Shown here piece after piece: positions 17,380-25,432 of a stretch of DNA of 64,000 bases. The DNA is from Candidatus Binatia bacterium (GTDB lineage Bacteria > Desulfobacterota > Binatia > UBA12015), in contig DATCMB010000018.1 in assembly GCA_036563615.1 (NCBI GenBank), positions 124,001 to 188,000 of the forward strand, written 5' to 3'. The notes under the pieces were generated by a model. It saw only the letters and a program-made list of their open reading frames with translations, made no database searches and was not told where the DNA came from. Position 1 is the stretch's first letter. Each line of letters begins with the position of its first letter. The translations under genes were made by a program, and so were the position numbers.

Positions 17380-17594
17380 CGCGCGAGCCCCTCGAGCTGA
17401 CGCGCGAGCGCGTCGAAGAACGCGACCGGCCCGCCGTCGCGCAGCGAGTCGTGGGTGACCGAGCCGTGCGGCCCGGTCGCCACCGTCACGACGAACGAGC
17501 CCTTGCCGTAGTCCGCGGGCACCGCGAGCAGCGCGGTGCGCTGCCGCGGACTGCGGGCTCGGTGCGGTGCTTGGTGGTGTCGGGTGATGGGCAT
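17376..17594 (-). CDS. Unrecognised 72-aa protein heading the TonB receptor operon
   Basis: A small protein with a basic N-terminal third (His/Arg-rich) and a C-terminal part with the strand-like YGKGSFVVTV and a helix ending ALARQLEGLAR. I recognise no family. Start is ATG 17594; a TTG six bases earlier is less likely. A GGAG sits about 12 bases upstream. It overlaps the Com-like gene by four bases, and a Fur-box-like site lies 111 bp before its ATG, so it is probably made under iron limitation together with the receptor. It could also be a leader peptide. Confidence 0.6.
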   Translation of the reverse strand: MPITRHHQAPHRARSPRQRTALLAVPADYGKGSFVVTVATGPHGSVTHDSLRDGGPVAFFDALARQLEGLAR

Positions 17595-17705
17595 GGCCAA
17601 GTCGTCTCCGCTTCCCGCGCGAGCGCACGCGTCGCCGCGCGCCTCGCGCGGAACCGTCGTGGCTCGGGGTTGCGACCGCTGGCCTGGGACCGAATCAATT
17701 GATTT

Positions 17706-17720
17706 TGAAAATCAATTTCA
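17706..17720. promoter_or_regulatory. Fur box of the TonB receptor operon
   Basis: TGAAAATCAATTTCA matches the Fur 7-1-7 consensus at 11 of 14 positions and is itself nearly palindromic, within a longer A/T-rich patch (ATTGATTTTG before it). It lies 111 bp upstream of the 72-aa protein ATG. Confidence 0.72.
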
Positions 17721-17851
17721 ATGCGGTAGCCGCGTCTAGCAAGAGCGCGCGCGGCCTGTCAACGGCCCCGTGCGAGAGGAGCGCGACAGGCCGAAAGCCT
17801 CGTCATTTCAGGGCGTATTGGGAAGAGCGGACACGGGCTACAGAGCGAAAA

Positions 17852-17866
17852 TGAGAATCAGTTTCA
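17852..17866. promoter_or_regulatory. Second Fur box, upstream of the GNAT gene
   Basis: TGAGAATCAGTTTCA matches the Fur consensus at 11 of 14 positions. It lies exactly 111 bp upstream of the GNAT ATG on the plus strand, and 131 bp from the first box. It may control the GNAT gene, or act with the first box on the receptor operon. Confidence 0.65.
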
Positions 17867-17977
17867 CAAAGGCCGCTTCGTCACTCCGCGGCCACCAGCG
17901 GCCCACCAGCAGAAATCGACGGGCGCAGGTTGCCAGGATAACGCGCCGCGTTATGCTGCTCGGTGAAGGTTAGCTCC

Positions 17978-18640
17978 ATGGACCTCACGGAATTCACCCT
18001 CCACCGCCTGGCCGACGGCACGCTGGTGCGCATCCGCCCGCTGCGCCCGGCCGACCGCGAGCGGCTGCTCGCCGGCTTCGAGCGCTTCTCTCCGGAGTCG
18101 CGCTACCGTCGCTTCTTCACGCCGACGCCGCGGCTCACCGAGGGGATGATCGAGCGCCTCCTCGACCTCGACGGCCATCACCGCTTCGCGCTCGGCGCCG
18201 AGCAGCCGTGGCTCGGCTTCCTGCCCGGCCCGGGCGTCGGCATCGCCCGCTTCACGCGCGACGATCACGACCCGAGGCGCGCCGAGATCGCAATCTCGAT
18301 CATCGACGACATGCAGGGGCGCGGGCTCGGCTCGTTGCTGCTGCGCGAGCTCGCGGACGCCGCGCTCGACCGCGGCATCGACCGCTTCGAGGCGTGGGTG
18401 CAGCCCGACAACGAGCCGATGAAGACGCTCATCTACAACCTCGATCCCGACGCGACCTGCCACAGCGAGGACGGGCTGCTGGTCTACGAGATGAAGCTGC
18501 GCCGCGACGCGCATCGCGAGCGCGATCGGACGCGCAAGCTCGACTGGAGCGTCGCGCTCGAGCCGGCGGGATGGCTCGCCGACGGCGTCTGCCAGCTCCT
18601 CCCCGGTCGCGTCGCCGAAGCGATCACGCGCACTCGCTGA
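17978..18640 (+). CDS. GNAT-family N-acetyltransferase
   Basis: A 220-aa protein with a GNAT fold: RIRPLRPADRERL at the N-terminus, then an acetyl-CoA binding motif around DDMQGRGLGSLLL (about residues 104-116) and a C-terminal VYEMKL strand. It resembles the stand-alone GNAT domain of protein-acetylating enzymes with the FSPESRYRRF segment. ATG 17978 is preferred over an in-frame GTG five codons upstream. A Fur-box-like site lies 111 bp before it, so iron may regulate it. The substrate is unknown. Confidence 0.85.
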   Translation: MDLTEFTLHRLADGTLVRIRPLRPADRERLLAGFERFSPESRYRRFFTPTPRLTEGMIERLLDLDGHHRFALGAEQPWLGFLPGPGVGIARFTRDDHDPRRAEIAISIIDDMQGRGLGSLLLRELADAALDRGIDRFEAWVQPDNEPMKTLIYNLDPDATCHSEDGLLVYEMKLRRDAHRERDRTRKLDWSVALEPAGWLADGVCQLLPGRVAEAITRTR

Positions 18641-18688
18641 GCGCTGATCCGCACCGGCGAGCGCGGCCCCCTACCCGCTGAGCGCTCC

Positions 18689-18715
18689 TGCGCACGCGTC
18701 GAACGCGCGTGCGCA
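18689..18715. terminator. Hairpin downstream of the GNAT gene
   Basis: TGCGCACGCG at 18689-18698 pairs perfectly with 18706-18715 across a 7-nt loop, 48 bp past the GNAT stop. No U-tract follows. It probably separates the GNAT unit from the next operon. Confidence 0.4.
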
Positions 18716-18841
18716 CCCGCTGACTGACGCAGCGCCGCCCGCTCGCCGCGGGGGCATGTGGCTTGCTGACCAGAGCCGCGCGCACTCGGTGCGCGGCACA
18801 ACGGTGCGGCAAATCCCGCCGCTCGACGAAGCAGGCCCACG

Positions 18842-20326
18842 ATGAATGCCCAGGCGGTGAGCAATCCTCTGCCCGTTTCGCATGCATACCGCGTCGCGTC
18901 CGGGCTGTTCGACGAGATGTTCGACGAGGAGCACCGGCCACGACCCGGCTGCGTCCGCGTCGTCGAGGATCTCCTCGGTCGTGACCCACGGCGTCTCGCC
19001 GAGCTGCGCGAGCGTGCCGACAGCATGTTCTTGCGCATGGGCGTGACGTTCAACGTCTACGGCCTCGACGAAGGCGCGGAGAAGATCTTCCCGTTCGATC
19101 CGATCCCGCGCGTCATCGACGCCACGACGTGGGCGCAGCTCGAGGCGGGTCTCATCCAGCGCGTGCGCGCGCTCAACGCCTTCATCGCCGACGTCTACGG
19201 CGAGGGCGAGATCCTGAAGGACGGCGTCGTGCCGCGCGATCTGGTGCTCGGCTGCTCGCAGTACCGGCACGCGGTGGTCGGGGTGAAGCCGCCGCACGGC
19301 GTCTTCGTCACCGTCGCCGGGATCGATCTCGTGCGCGGCGCCGACGGACGCTTCTACGTGCTCGAGGACAACGTCCGGACGCCGTCGGGCGTGTCCTACG
19401 TCATCCAGAACCGCGTCGTGACGACGCGGCTCATGCCGGACCTGGTGCGCGCGAGCGGCGTGCGCAGCGTCGAAGGATACCCGGCCGACCTGCTCGAGAG
19501 TCTGTGCGAGCTCGCGCCGCGCGGCCAGTCGCGACCGCGGGTCGCGTTGCTCACGCCGGGGCTGCACAACTCGGCGTTCTTCGAGCACGTCTTCCTGTCG
19601 CACCAGATGGGCATCGAGCTGGTCGAGGGACACGACCTCGTGTGCGTCGACCACAAGCTGTTCATGAAGACGGTGCACGGTCTGCAGCAGATCGACGTGC
19701 TCTACCGGCGCATCGACGACGACTTCCTCGACCCCGTCGTGTTCCGCCCGGACTCGCTGCTCGGTGTCGCGGGGCTGATGGCGGCGGTGCGCGCGGGCAA
19801 CGTCGCGATCGCGAACGGTGTGGGCACCGGCATCGCCGACGACAAGGCGATCTTCGCCTACACGCCGGCGATCGTGCGCTACTACCTCGGCGAGGAGCCG
19901 CTGCTGCCGATCGTCGAGACGCACGTGCTGACCGATCCCGACGTGCGTCGCATGGTGCTGCGCGACCTCGACCGCTACGTCATCAAGCCGACCGGCGCCT
20001 CGGGCGGCTACGGCGTGATCATCGGCCCCAAGGCGACCTACCGCGAGCTGATCGAGGCGCGCGAGCGCATCGAGCGCAACCCGAGCGGCTTCATCGCGCA
20101 GCCCGTGGTGCAGCTCTCGGTGCACCCGACGCTGCTCGGCGAGGCGGGGAACGGCTCGGGCCCGCTCGCGCCGCGCCACGTCGACCTGCGTCCGTTCGTG
20201 CTGCTCGGCAAACGTCCGCGCGTGCTGCCGGGCGGGCTCACGCGCGTCGCGCTGCGCGAGGGATCGCTGGTGGTGAACTCGTCGCAGGGCGGCGGCAGCA
20301 AGGACACCTGGGTCTTGGAGCGCTAG
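18842..20326 (+). CDS. Circularly permuted ATP-grasp protein
   Basis: A 494-aa protein of the CP_ATPgrasp family (formerly DUF404/DUF407). It shows the MGVTFNVYG segment near residue 65, FYVLEDNVRTPSGVSYV near 170, and the permuted grasp motif YVIKPTGASGGYGVIIGP near 378-395. Established comparative work predicts an amide-bond-forming, ATP-dependent peptide ligase. ATG 18842 fits. Its stop TAG directly abuts the ATG of the alpha-E gene, then a transglutaminase follows, a conserved three-gene set. The product of the system is not established. Confidence 0.93.
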   Translation: MNAQAVSNPLPVSHAYRVASGLFDEMFDEEHRPRPGCVRVVEDLLGRDPRRLAELRERADSMFLRMGVTFNVYGLDEGAEKIFPFDPIPRVIDATTWAQLEAGLIQRVRALNAFIADVYGEGEILKDGVVPRDLVLGCSQYRHAVVGVKPPHGVFVTVAGIDLVRGADGRFYVLEDNVRTPSGVSYVIQNRVVTTRLMPDLVRASGVRSVEGYPADLLESLCELAPRGQSRPRVALLTPGLHNSAFFEHVFLSHQMGIELVEGHDLVCVDHKLFMKTVHGLQQIDVLYRRIDDDFLDPVVFRPDSLLGVAGLMAAVRAGNVAIANGVGTGIADDKAIFAYTPAIVRYYLGEEPLLPIVETHVLTDPDVRRMVLRDLDRYVIKPTGASGGYGVIIGPKATYRELIEARERIERNPSGFIAQPVVQLSVHPTLLGEAGNGSGPLAPRHVDLRPFVLLGKRPRVLPGGLTRVALREGSLVVNSSQGGGSKDTWVLER

Positions 20327-21274
20327 ATGCTGCGCCGCATCGCCGACAGCCTGTTCTGGGCCGCGCGCTACATCGAACGCGCGGAGTGGCGCGCGCGCCT
20401 GGTCAACGTCAATCACCATCTGCTGATCGAGGGTCCGGCGCCGGCGAGTAACGCGTGGTCGTCGCTGCTCGCGATCACGGGCGACCAGGAGCTCTTCGCG
20501 CAGCACTACGCCGCGCCCGACGAGTCGTCGGTGCTACGCTTCTTCGTGCTCGACGAGCACAATCCCAGCTCGATCCGGAGCTGCATCAACGCGGCCCGCG
20601 CCAACGCGCGCACCTTGCGTCACCGGATCTCGTCGGAGCTCTGGCTCGAGCTCAACACGCTCTACCTCGACGCCCGGTCGTGGACGCCCGACCGCATCGT
20701 GACCAGCGACGTGTTCGAGTTCTTCTCGTCGCTGCAGGAGCGCTTCTACCGCATCGCGGGCGTGATCAACGGCACGCTGCCGCGCGGCATCGGCTTCGAT
20801 TTCATCGTTCTCGGACAGATGCTCGAGCGCGCGGAGAACGTCACGCGCCTGCTCGACATCAAGTACCACTACCTGTTGCCGCGCGTGGAGGACGTCGGCG
20901 GGCCGGTCGACCTGCTGCAGTGGGCCGCGGTGCTGCGCAGCGCTTCCGCGCTCGAGGCCTACCGGCTCGCCTACGGCAACATGATCCGCACCGACCACGT
21001 CGTCGAGCTGCTGCTCTTCGACGGAACGTTTCCGCGCTCGGCGCGCTTCTGCGTCGACCGGCTCGAGACCGCGCTGCGCCGCATCGCGCAGTCGGCGCCC
21101 GAGCCGTCGCCGACGCCCATGCCGCTCGCGTCGGACGCGCTCGCGGGGCTGCTCGCGTCGCGCTCCGCCGGCGAGGTCATCGCGAGCGGCCTGCATGACT
21201 TCTTGCTCGGGGTGCAGGACGAGTGTCAGCGCATCAGCAGCGCCGTGTTCGATACCTACCTGCGCTACGAGTGA
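20327..21274 (+). CDS. Alpha-E domain protein (former DUF403)
   Basis: A 315-aa mostly helical protein of the Alpha-E family. It begins MLRRIADSLFWAARYIERAE, the family hallmark, and has NARTLRHRISSELWLELN in the middle and FCVDRLE towards the end. The start codon follows the ATP-grasp stop without a gap, so the two are probably made in fixed ratio and may form a complex. No catalytic motif is evident. It is known mainly by its constant association with the permuted ATP-grasp and transglutaminase partners. Confidence 0.92.
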   Translation: MLRRIADSLFWAARYIERAEWRARLVNVNHHLLIEGPAPASNAWSSLLAITGDQELFAQHYAAPDESSVLRFFVLDEHNPSSIRSCINAARANARTLRHRISSELWLELNTLYLDARSWTPDRIVTSDVFEFFSSLQERFYRIAGVINGTLPRGIGFDFIVLGQMLERAENVTRLLDIKYHYLLPRVEDVGGPVDLLQWAAVLRSASALEAYRLAYGNMIRTDHVVELLLFDGTFPRSARFCVDRLETALRRIAQSAPEPSPTPMPLASDALAGLLASRSAGEVIASGLHDFLLGVQDECQRISSAVFDTYLRYE

Positions 21275-21293
21275 GGGAACGGACGAGAGCCGC

Positions 21294-22214
21294 ATGATCT
21301 TCCGCATTCGCCACGCGACCCACTTCCGCTACGACAAGCCGGCCTACGAGTCGCACAACGAGGTGCGCGTCGTGCCGCGCGACAGCGCGGGCCAGCGCTG
21401 CCTGTCCTTCGAGCTGGAGGTGACGCCGAAGGCGGCCGTCCTCGCCTACGAGGACTCCTTCAAGAACAAGGTTCACGCGATCTCGGTGCACCCGCCGCAC
21501 GACGAGCTGAGCATCGTCGCGGTGTCGGTGGTCGAGCGTCTCGCGCCGCGCGTGCCGTCACCGCTGCGCGTTCCGTTCTCCGAGTTTCTCGCCGAGGACG
21601 CGGCGCGGATGGCGCAGCACTACGAGTTCTTGACGCCGAGTCGCTACGTGCCGTTCAGCGACCGGCTGCGGAAGTTCTTCTGGTCCGCGCGTCCGGCGCC
21701 GACCGAGACCGTGCTCGAGTACACGCTGCGCGTCGTGCGCTACGTCCGCGACCAGTTCGAGTACGAGAAGAACAAGACGCACGTGCACTCGAGCGTCGAC
21801 GACATCCTGACCGCGGGCGGCGGCGTCTGCCAGGACTTCGCCCACCTGACGATCGGGCTGCTGCGCCTCGCCGGCGTCCCGGCGCGCTACGTCTCGGGCT
21901 ACCTCGCGCCGTACGAGGCCGGCGGATCGAACGTGGGCGAGCAGGCGAGCCACGCCTGGGTCGAGGCGCTGCTGCCCGGCGCAGGCTGGACGGGCTTCGA
22001 CCCGACGCTGCGCTGTCGCACCGGCGACCACCACGTCCGCGTGGCTATCGGCCGCGACTACGCCGACGTGACGCCGCTGCGCGGCGTGTACCGCAGCGCC
22101 GGCAGCAAGGGCGAGATGCGCGTCGAGCTCAGCATCGAGCGCGACGACGGTGCGAGCGTGCTGCTCGCGACGGAGGAGGGGCACACGCAGAGCCAGTCGC
22201 AGGCGCAGCAGTAG
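21294..22214 (+). CDS. Transglutaminase-like protease/transferase
   Basis: A 306-aa cytoplasmic protein with an N-terminal bacterial transglutaminase-associated domain (about 1-90) and a transglutaminase-like core. The catalytic triad is visible as Cys179 in GGGVCQDFAHL, His220 in SHAWVEALL and Asp236 in GFDPT. Most prokaryotic members act as peptidases. It ends the ATP-grasp/alpha-E operon, 19 bp after the alpha-E gene. The C-terminus is a Gln/Ser-rich tail (SQSQAQQ) that looks unstructured. The stop codon is the first part of a large hairpin. Confidence 0.93.
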   Translation: MIFRIRHATHFRYDKPAYESHNEVRVVPRDSAGQRCLSFELEVTPKAAVLAYEDSFKNKVHAISVHPPHDELSIVAVSVVERLAPRVPSPLRVPFSEFLAEDAARMAQHYEFLTPSRYVPFSDRLRKFFWSARPAPTETVLEYTLRVVRYVRDQFEYEKNKTHVHSSVDDILTAGGGVCQDFAHLTIGLLRLAGVPARYVSGYLAPYEAGGSNVGEQASHAWVEALLPGAGWTGFDPTLRCRTGDHHVRVAIGRDYADVTPLRGVYRSAGSKGEMRVELSIERDDGASVLLATEEGHTQSQSQAQQ

Positions 22215-22268
22215 GCGGCGCGTTCGACGCGGACGGCTCGCGCGCGCGGCGCGAGCACGCGCCGCCTA
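22212..22268. terminator. Nested hairpin between convergent genes
   Basis: An 11-bp perfect outer stem (TAGGCGGCGCG at 22212-22222, complement at 22258-22268) encloses an inner 8-bp perfect stem (22236-22243 with 22249-22256). It includes the transglutaminase stop codon and lies 82 bp from the end of the convergent transporter gene. No U-tract follows. Confidence 0.55.
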
Positions 22269-22350
22269 CGAGCTCGCACGAACGAGCGCGCCCAGGCACG
22301 ACGGCGGCGCGAAGGCGGTCAGCGGCAGCGCGCGCACGGCGCGGCGTGCG

Positions 22351-23871
22351 TCAGCCGTCGCGCAGCGCCGCCGCGAGCTCGCGCCCGACCTCGCGCGGAC
22401 CGCGGCCGCGCTCGTCGACCTCGAGGTTCGCCCGCCGCATCCGCGCCGCGTCGATCGTGCCGGCGAGCGCGCGCAGCGCGGCGATCACCTCGGGGTGCTC
22501 GCGCGCGAGCCGCGCGCTCGCCAGCACCACGGCGTCGTACGGCGGGATCGCGCCGCGGTCGTCGACCAGCACGCGCAGGTCGAGCGCCGCGATGCGGCCG
22601 TCGGTCGAGAACGCGCTGATCACGTCGACCTCGCCGACCGCCGCTGCCTGGTACATCAGCGACGGGTCCATGCTGCGTCGCTCGGCGAAGCGCAACCCGT
22701 AGGTCTCCTGCAGCGCGCGCCACTCGGGGCGCGAGAAGAACTCGTAGTCGCTGCCGATCGTCATCTCCGGCGCGTGGCGGGCGAGGTCGCCGATCGTGCG
22801 AATGCCGAGCCGCTCGCCGTCGGCCTCGCGCACCGCGAGCGCGTAGGCGTTCTCGAAGCCGAGCTCGCAGACCAGCTCGACGCCGTCGCGCTCGCGCAGG
22901 AAGCGGGCGATCTCACGGATCGCCGCCTCGCGGCTCTCCGGCACGCCCTCGCGCCGCAGGATCGTCGCCCACAGCGTGCCGGAGTAGTCGACGTAGAGGT
23001 CGACGTCGTCGCTCGCGAGCGCGTCGTAGGCGACGGTCGAGCCGAGCGAGGCGCGGATCACGACGTCGCGCCCGGTCTCGCGCCGGATCCACTCGGCGAG
23101 GAGCTCCGCGAGCACGTACTGCTCGGTGAAGGTCTTGGCGCCGATCACGATCGGCCGCGCGGGACGCGCCGCCTGGCTCACGAGCGGTGCCGTCGCCCAG
23201 GCGGCGAGCAGCGCGAGCACGCCCGCGCAGCCCGCGACCAGCGCGCGCCGCCGGCGTCGGATGCCGAGCTCGACGCCGTACACCAGCGCGTCAAGCACAA
23301 GCGCCAGCGCCGCCGCCGCGACCGAGCCGACCAGCACCGCGGCGAAGTTGCGCGTCTGCAAGCCGCCGAAGATGTAGTTGCCGAGGCTCGGCGCGCCGAC
23401 CGGGGTCGAGAGCGTCGCCATGCCGACCGTCCACACGGTCGCGGTGCGCACGCCGGCGACGATCACGGGCAGCGCGAGCGGCAGCTCGACGAGCCGCAGC
23501 TGCTGCATCGCGGTCATCCCGACGCCGCGCGCCGCTTCCTTGAGCGCGGGATCGACGCCGAGGATGCCGGTCACCGTGTTGCGCAGGATCGGCAGCACGC
23601 CGTAGAGGGTCAGCCCGATCAGCGCCGGCAGGAAGCCGATGCTGCGCAGGTTCAGCGCGGCGAGCAGCGGCACCATGACCGCGAGCAGCGCGAGCGCCGG
23701 GATCGTCTGCACGACGGCGGCCATGCCGAGCAACGGCTTCTCGAGTCGCGGCACGCGCGTCGCGAGCACGCCGAGCGGCAAGCTCGCCGCGATCGCGAGG
23801 GCGAGCGCCGCCAGCGTGAGCTGGAGGTGGCTCGTCAAGTAGCTCGGCAGCAGCGCGAGCTGCTCGCTCAC
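22351..23871 (-). CDS. Osmoprotectant ABC importer, permease fused to binding protein
   Basis: A 506-aa fusion of a glycine-betaine/choline-type permease (about 1-210, five or so helices with the EAARGVGM coupling loop) and an OpuAC-like periplasmic binding domain (about 235-506, starting VIGAKTFTEQYVL and containing DLYVDYSGTLW). Such fusions occur in Opu/Osm systems for quaternary amines. The GTG at 23871 overlaps the ATPase stop as GTGA, so both are translationally coupled. The binding part should face the periplasm. The ligand (betaine, choline, carnitine) cannot be told. Confidence 0.92.
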   Translation of the reverse strand: MSEQLALLPSYLTSHLQLTLAALALAIAASLPLGVLATRVPRLEKPLLGMAAVVQTIPALALLAVMVPLLAALNLRSIGFLPALIGLTLYGVLPILRNTVTGILGVDPALKEAARGVGMTAMQQLRLVELPLALPVIVAGVRTATVWTVGMATLSTPVGAPSLGNYIFGGLQTRNFAAVLVGSVAAAALALVLDALVYGVELGIRRRRRALVAGCAGVLALLAAWATAPLVSQAARPARPIVIGAKTFTEQYVLAELLAEWIRRETGRDVVIRASLGSTVAYDALASDDVDLYVDYSGTLWATILRREGVPESREAAIREIARFLRERDGVELVCELGFENAYALAVREADGERLGIRTIGDLARHAPEMTIGSDYEFFSRPEWRALQETYGLRFAERRSMDPSLMYQAAAVGEVDVISAFSTDGRIAALDLRVLVDDRGAIPPYDAVVLASARLAREHPEVIAALRALAGTIDAARMRRANLEVDERGRGPREVGRELAAALRDG

Positions 23872-24635
23872 CCGGGTCGGCCCTCGTCGAGCAGCGCGTC
23901 GACCGCCGCCGCCTGGCGCCGCGGCGTCTCCATCATCTGACGGACGTGCTCGGTCGCGGGGTTCTGCAGCAGCTCGCGCGGCGTGCCGATCTGCACGAGA
24001 CGGCCCGCGTCCATCACCGCGATGCGGTCGGCGAGCAGCAGCGCCTCGGACATGTCGTGGGTCACGAAGATCGCCGTCAAGCCAAGACGTCGGCGGATGC
24101 GCTGGAAGGACTCCTGCACGCGGTCGCGGGTCAGCGGGTCGAGCGCGCCGAACGGCTCGTCGAGCAGCATGAGCCGCGGCTCGGCGGCGAGCGCGCGCGC
24201 GACGCCGACGCGCTGCTGCTGGCCGCCCGAGAGCTCGTCCGGCATGCGGTCGCGCAGACCGACGTCGAGCTCGACGAGCTCGAGCAGCTCGTCGACGCGC
24301 TTCTCGATCCGCTCGGCGGGCCAGCCGAGCAGACGCGGCGTCACCGCGACGTTCTCCGCGACCGTCATGTGCGGAAACAGCCCGACCTGCTGGAAGGCGT
24401 AGCCGATGCGGCGGCGCAGCTCGGGTCCGCGGAGCCGCGCGAGATCCTCGCCGTCGAGCAGCACGCGTCCCGAGGTCGGCTCGATGAGCCGGTTGACCAT
24501 CTTGAGCGTCGTCGTCTTGCCGCTGCCCGAAGCGCCGAGCAGCACCAGCAGCTCGCCGTCGGCGACCGTGAGGCTCAGCTCGTCGACGGCGACCGTGTCG
24601 CCCCAGCGCTTGGTCAGCCGCTCGAGCTCGATCAT
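23868..24635 (-). CDS. Osmoprotectant ABC importer ATPase (OpuCA/ProV-like)
   Basis: A 255-aa ATPase with Walker A GASGSGKT at 34-41, a Q-loop AFQQVGLFPHMTV, the signature LSGGQQQR, Walker B LMLLDEPFGALDPL and switch THDMSEA. These match the quaternary-amine transporter subclass. It lacks the C-terminal CBS domains present in some OpuCA proteins, so ionic-strength sensing through CBS is absent. ATG 24635. It heads the two-gene importer and is divergent from the HAD gene, only 56 bp away. Confidence 0.93.
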   Translation of the reverse strand: MIELERLTKRWGDTVAVDELSLTVADGELLVLLGASGSGKTTTLKMVNRLIEPTSGRVLLDGEDLARLRGPELRRRIGYAFQQVGLFPHMTVAENVAVTPRLLGWPAERIEKRVDELLELVELDVGLRDRMPDELSGGQQQRVGVARALAAEPRLMLLDEPFGALDPLTRDRVQESFQRIRRRLGLTAIFVTHDMSEALLLADRIAVMDAGRLVQIGTPRELLQNPATEHVRQMMETPRRQAAAVDALLDEGRPG

Positions 24636-24691
24636 GGCGCGAAAAAGTAGCCCAGCCGCGCAGGCGCTGCGACGTCTGCTAGGGGTGAAGA

Positions 24692-25432
24692 ATGACGCGA
24701 GCCGTGATCTTCGACGTCGACGGCGTGCTGGTCGACTCGTACGCCGCGCACTTCGCGAGCTGGCGCGGCGCGCTGCGCGAGCGCGGCCTCGACCTCTCGG
24801 AGGACGACTTCGCGCGTACCTTCGGCCGCACGAGCCGCGAGGTGATCCGCGAGCTGTTCGGTGAGCGCGTCGACGACGCGCAGGTCCGCGAGATCGACCT
24901 GCGCAAGGAGGAGCTCTACCGCGAGATCATCGGGCGCGAGTTTCCGACGATGGACGGCGCGACCGAGCTGATCGACGCGCTGCACGCGGCGGGCTTTCGT
25001 CTCGCGCTCGGCTCGTCGGCGCCGCCGCCGAACGTCGAGCTGACGCTCGACCGGCTCGGGCGCCGCGATGCGTTCGCCGCGGTCGTGACCGGTCGCGACG
25101 TGCGCCGCGGCAAGCCCGATCCGCAGGTCTTCCAGATCGCGGCCGAGCGTCTCGGGATCGCGCCGCAGCGCTGCGCGGTGATCGAGGACGCGGTGCTCGG
25201 CGTCGAGGCGGCGCGCGCGGCGGGCATGACGGCGATCGCGCTGGCCGGCACGGCGAGCGAGGAGCGGCTGCGCGCGGCCGGCGCGCAGATCGTCGTGCGC
25301 TCCCTGCGCGAGCTCTCGCCCGAGGCGATCGCGCGCGCGATCGATGCGCGCTCGGCAACGGGCACCGCGAGCGGCGACGCACCCGGCGACGCGTCCGGAG
25401 GCCGCGGCGCTCAGCGTGGCGGCTCCTCGTAG
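24692..25432 (+). CDS. HAD-superfamily phosphatase (beta-phosphoglucomutase-like)
   Basis: A 246-aa HAD hydrolase of subfamily IA. The nucleophile motif is FDVDGVLVDS at 7-16, motif II is LGSSAPP, motif III has Lys in GKPDPQVF, and motif IV is EDAVLGVEAA. These match phosphoglycolate-phosphatase or beta-phosphoglucomutase-like enzymes. ATG 24692 has AGGGGTGAAG just upstream. The C-terminal Gly/Asp tail overlaps the convergent membrane-protein gene by 22 bp. Its substrate is unknown. Confidence 0.9.
   Translation: MTRAVIFDVDGVLVDSYAAHFASWRGALRERGLDLSEDDFARTFGRTSREVIRELFGERVDDAQVREIDLRKEELYREIIGREFPTMDGATELIDALHAAGFRLALGSSAPPPNVELTLDRLGRRDAFAAVVTGRDVRRGKPDPQVFQIAAERLGIAPQRCAVIEDAVLGVEAARAAGMTAIALAGTASEERLRAAGAQIVVRSLRELSPEAIARAIDARSATGTASGDAPGDASGGRGAQRGGSS

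Larger units (their letters stand above)
17595..17977. other. 383-bp divergent intergenic region with two Fur boxes
   Basis: No convincing gene lies here. The region is markedly richer in A/T than its surroundings. It holds Fur-like boxes at 17706-17720 and 17852-17866, and between them an 8-bp perfect inverted repeat (GGCCTGTC at 17753-17760, complement at 17785-17792). It separates the receptor operon from the GNAT gene. Confidence 0.6.

Noticed and set aside
17770..17973. Possible 67-aa gene between the two Fur boxes and the GNAT gene
   Set aside because: It contains a Fur-like box in its middle, has no ribosome-binding site and overlaps the expected GNAT promoter.
22150..23940. Long plus-strand frame opposite the osmoprotectant importer
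   Set aside because: It is an Arg/His/Asp-rich shadow frame without motif. The minus-strand importer has clear domains.
25411..25432. Possible frameshift where the HAD and membrane-protein genes overlap
   Set aside because: Both proteins end naturally on opposite strands, and short convergent overlaps recur in this window (36.6-38.8 kb, 51.7 kb, 62.3 kb).
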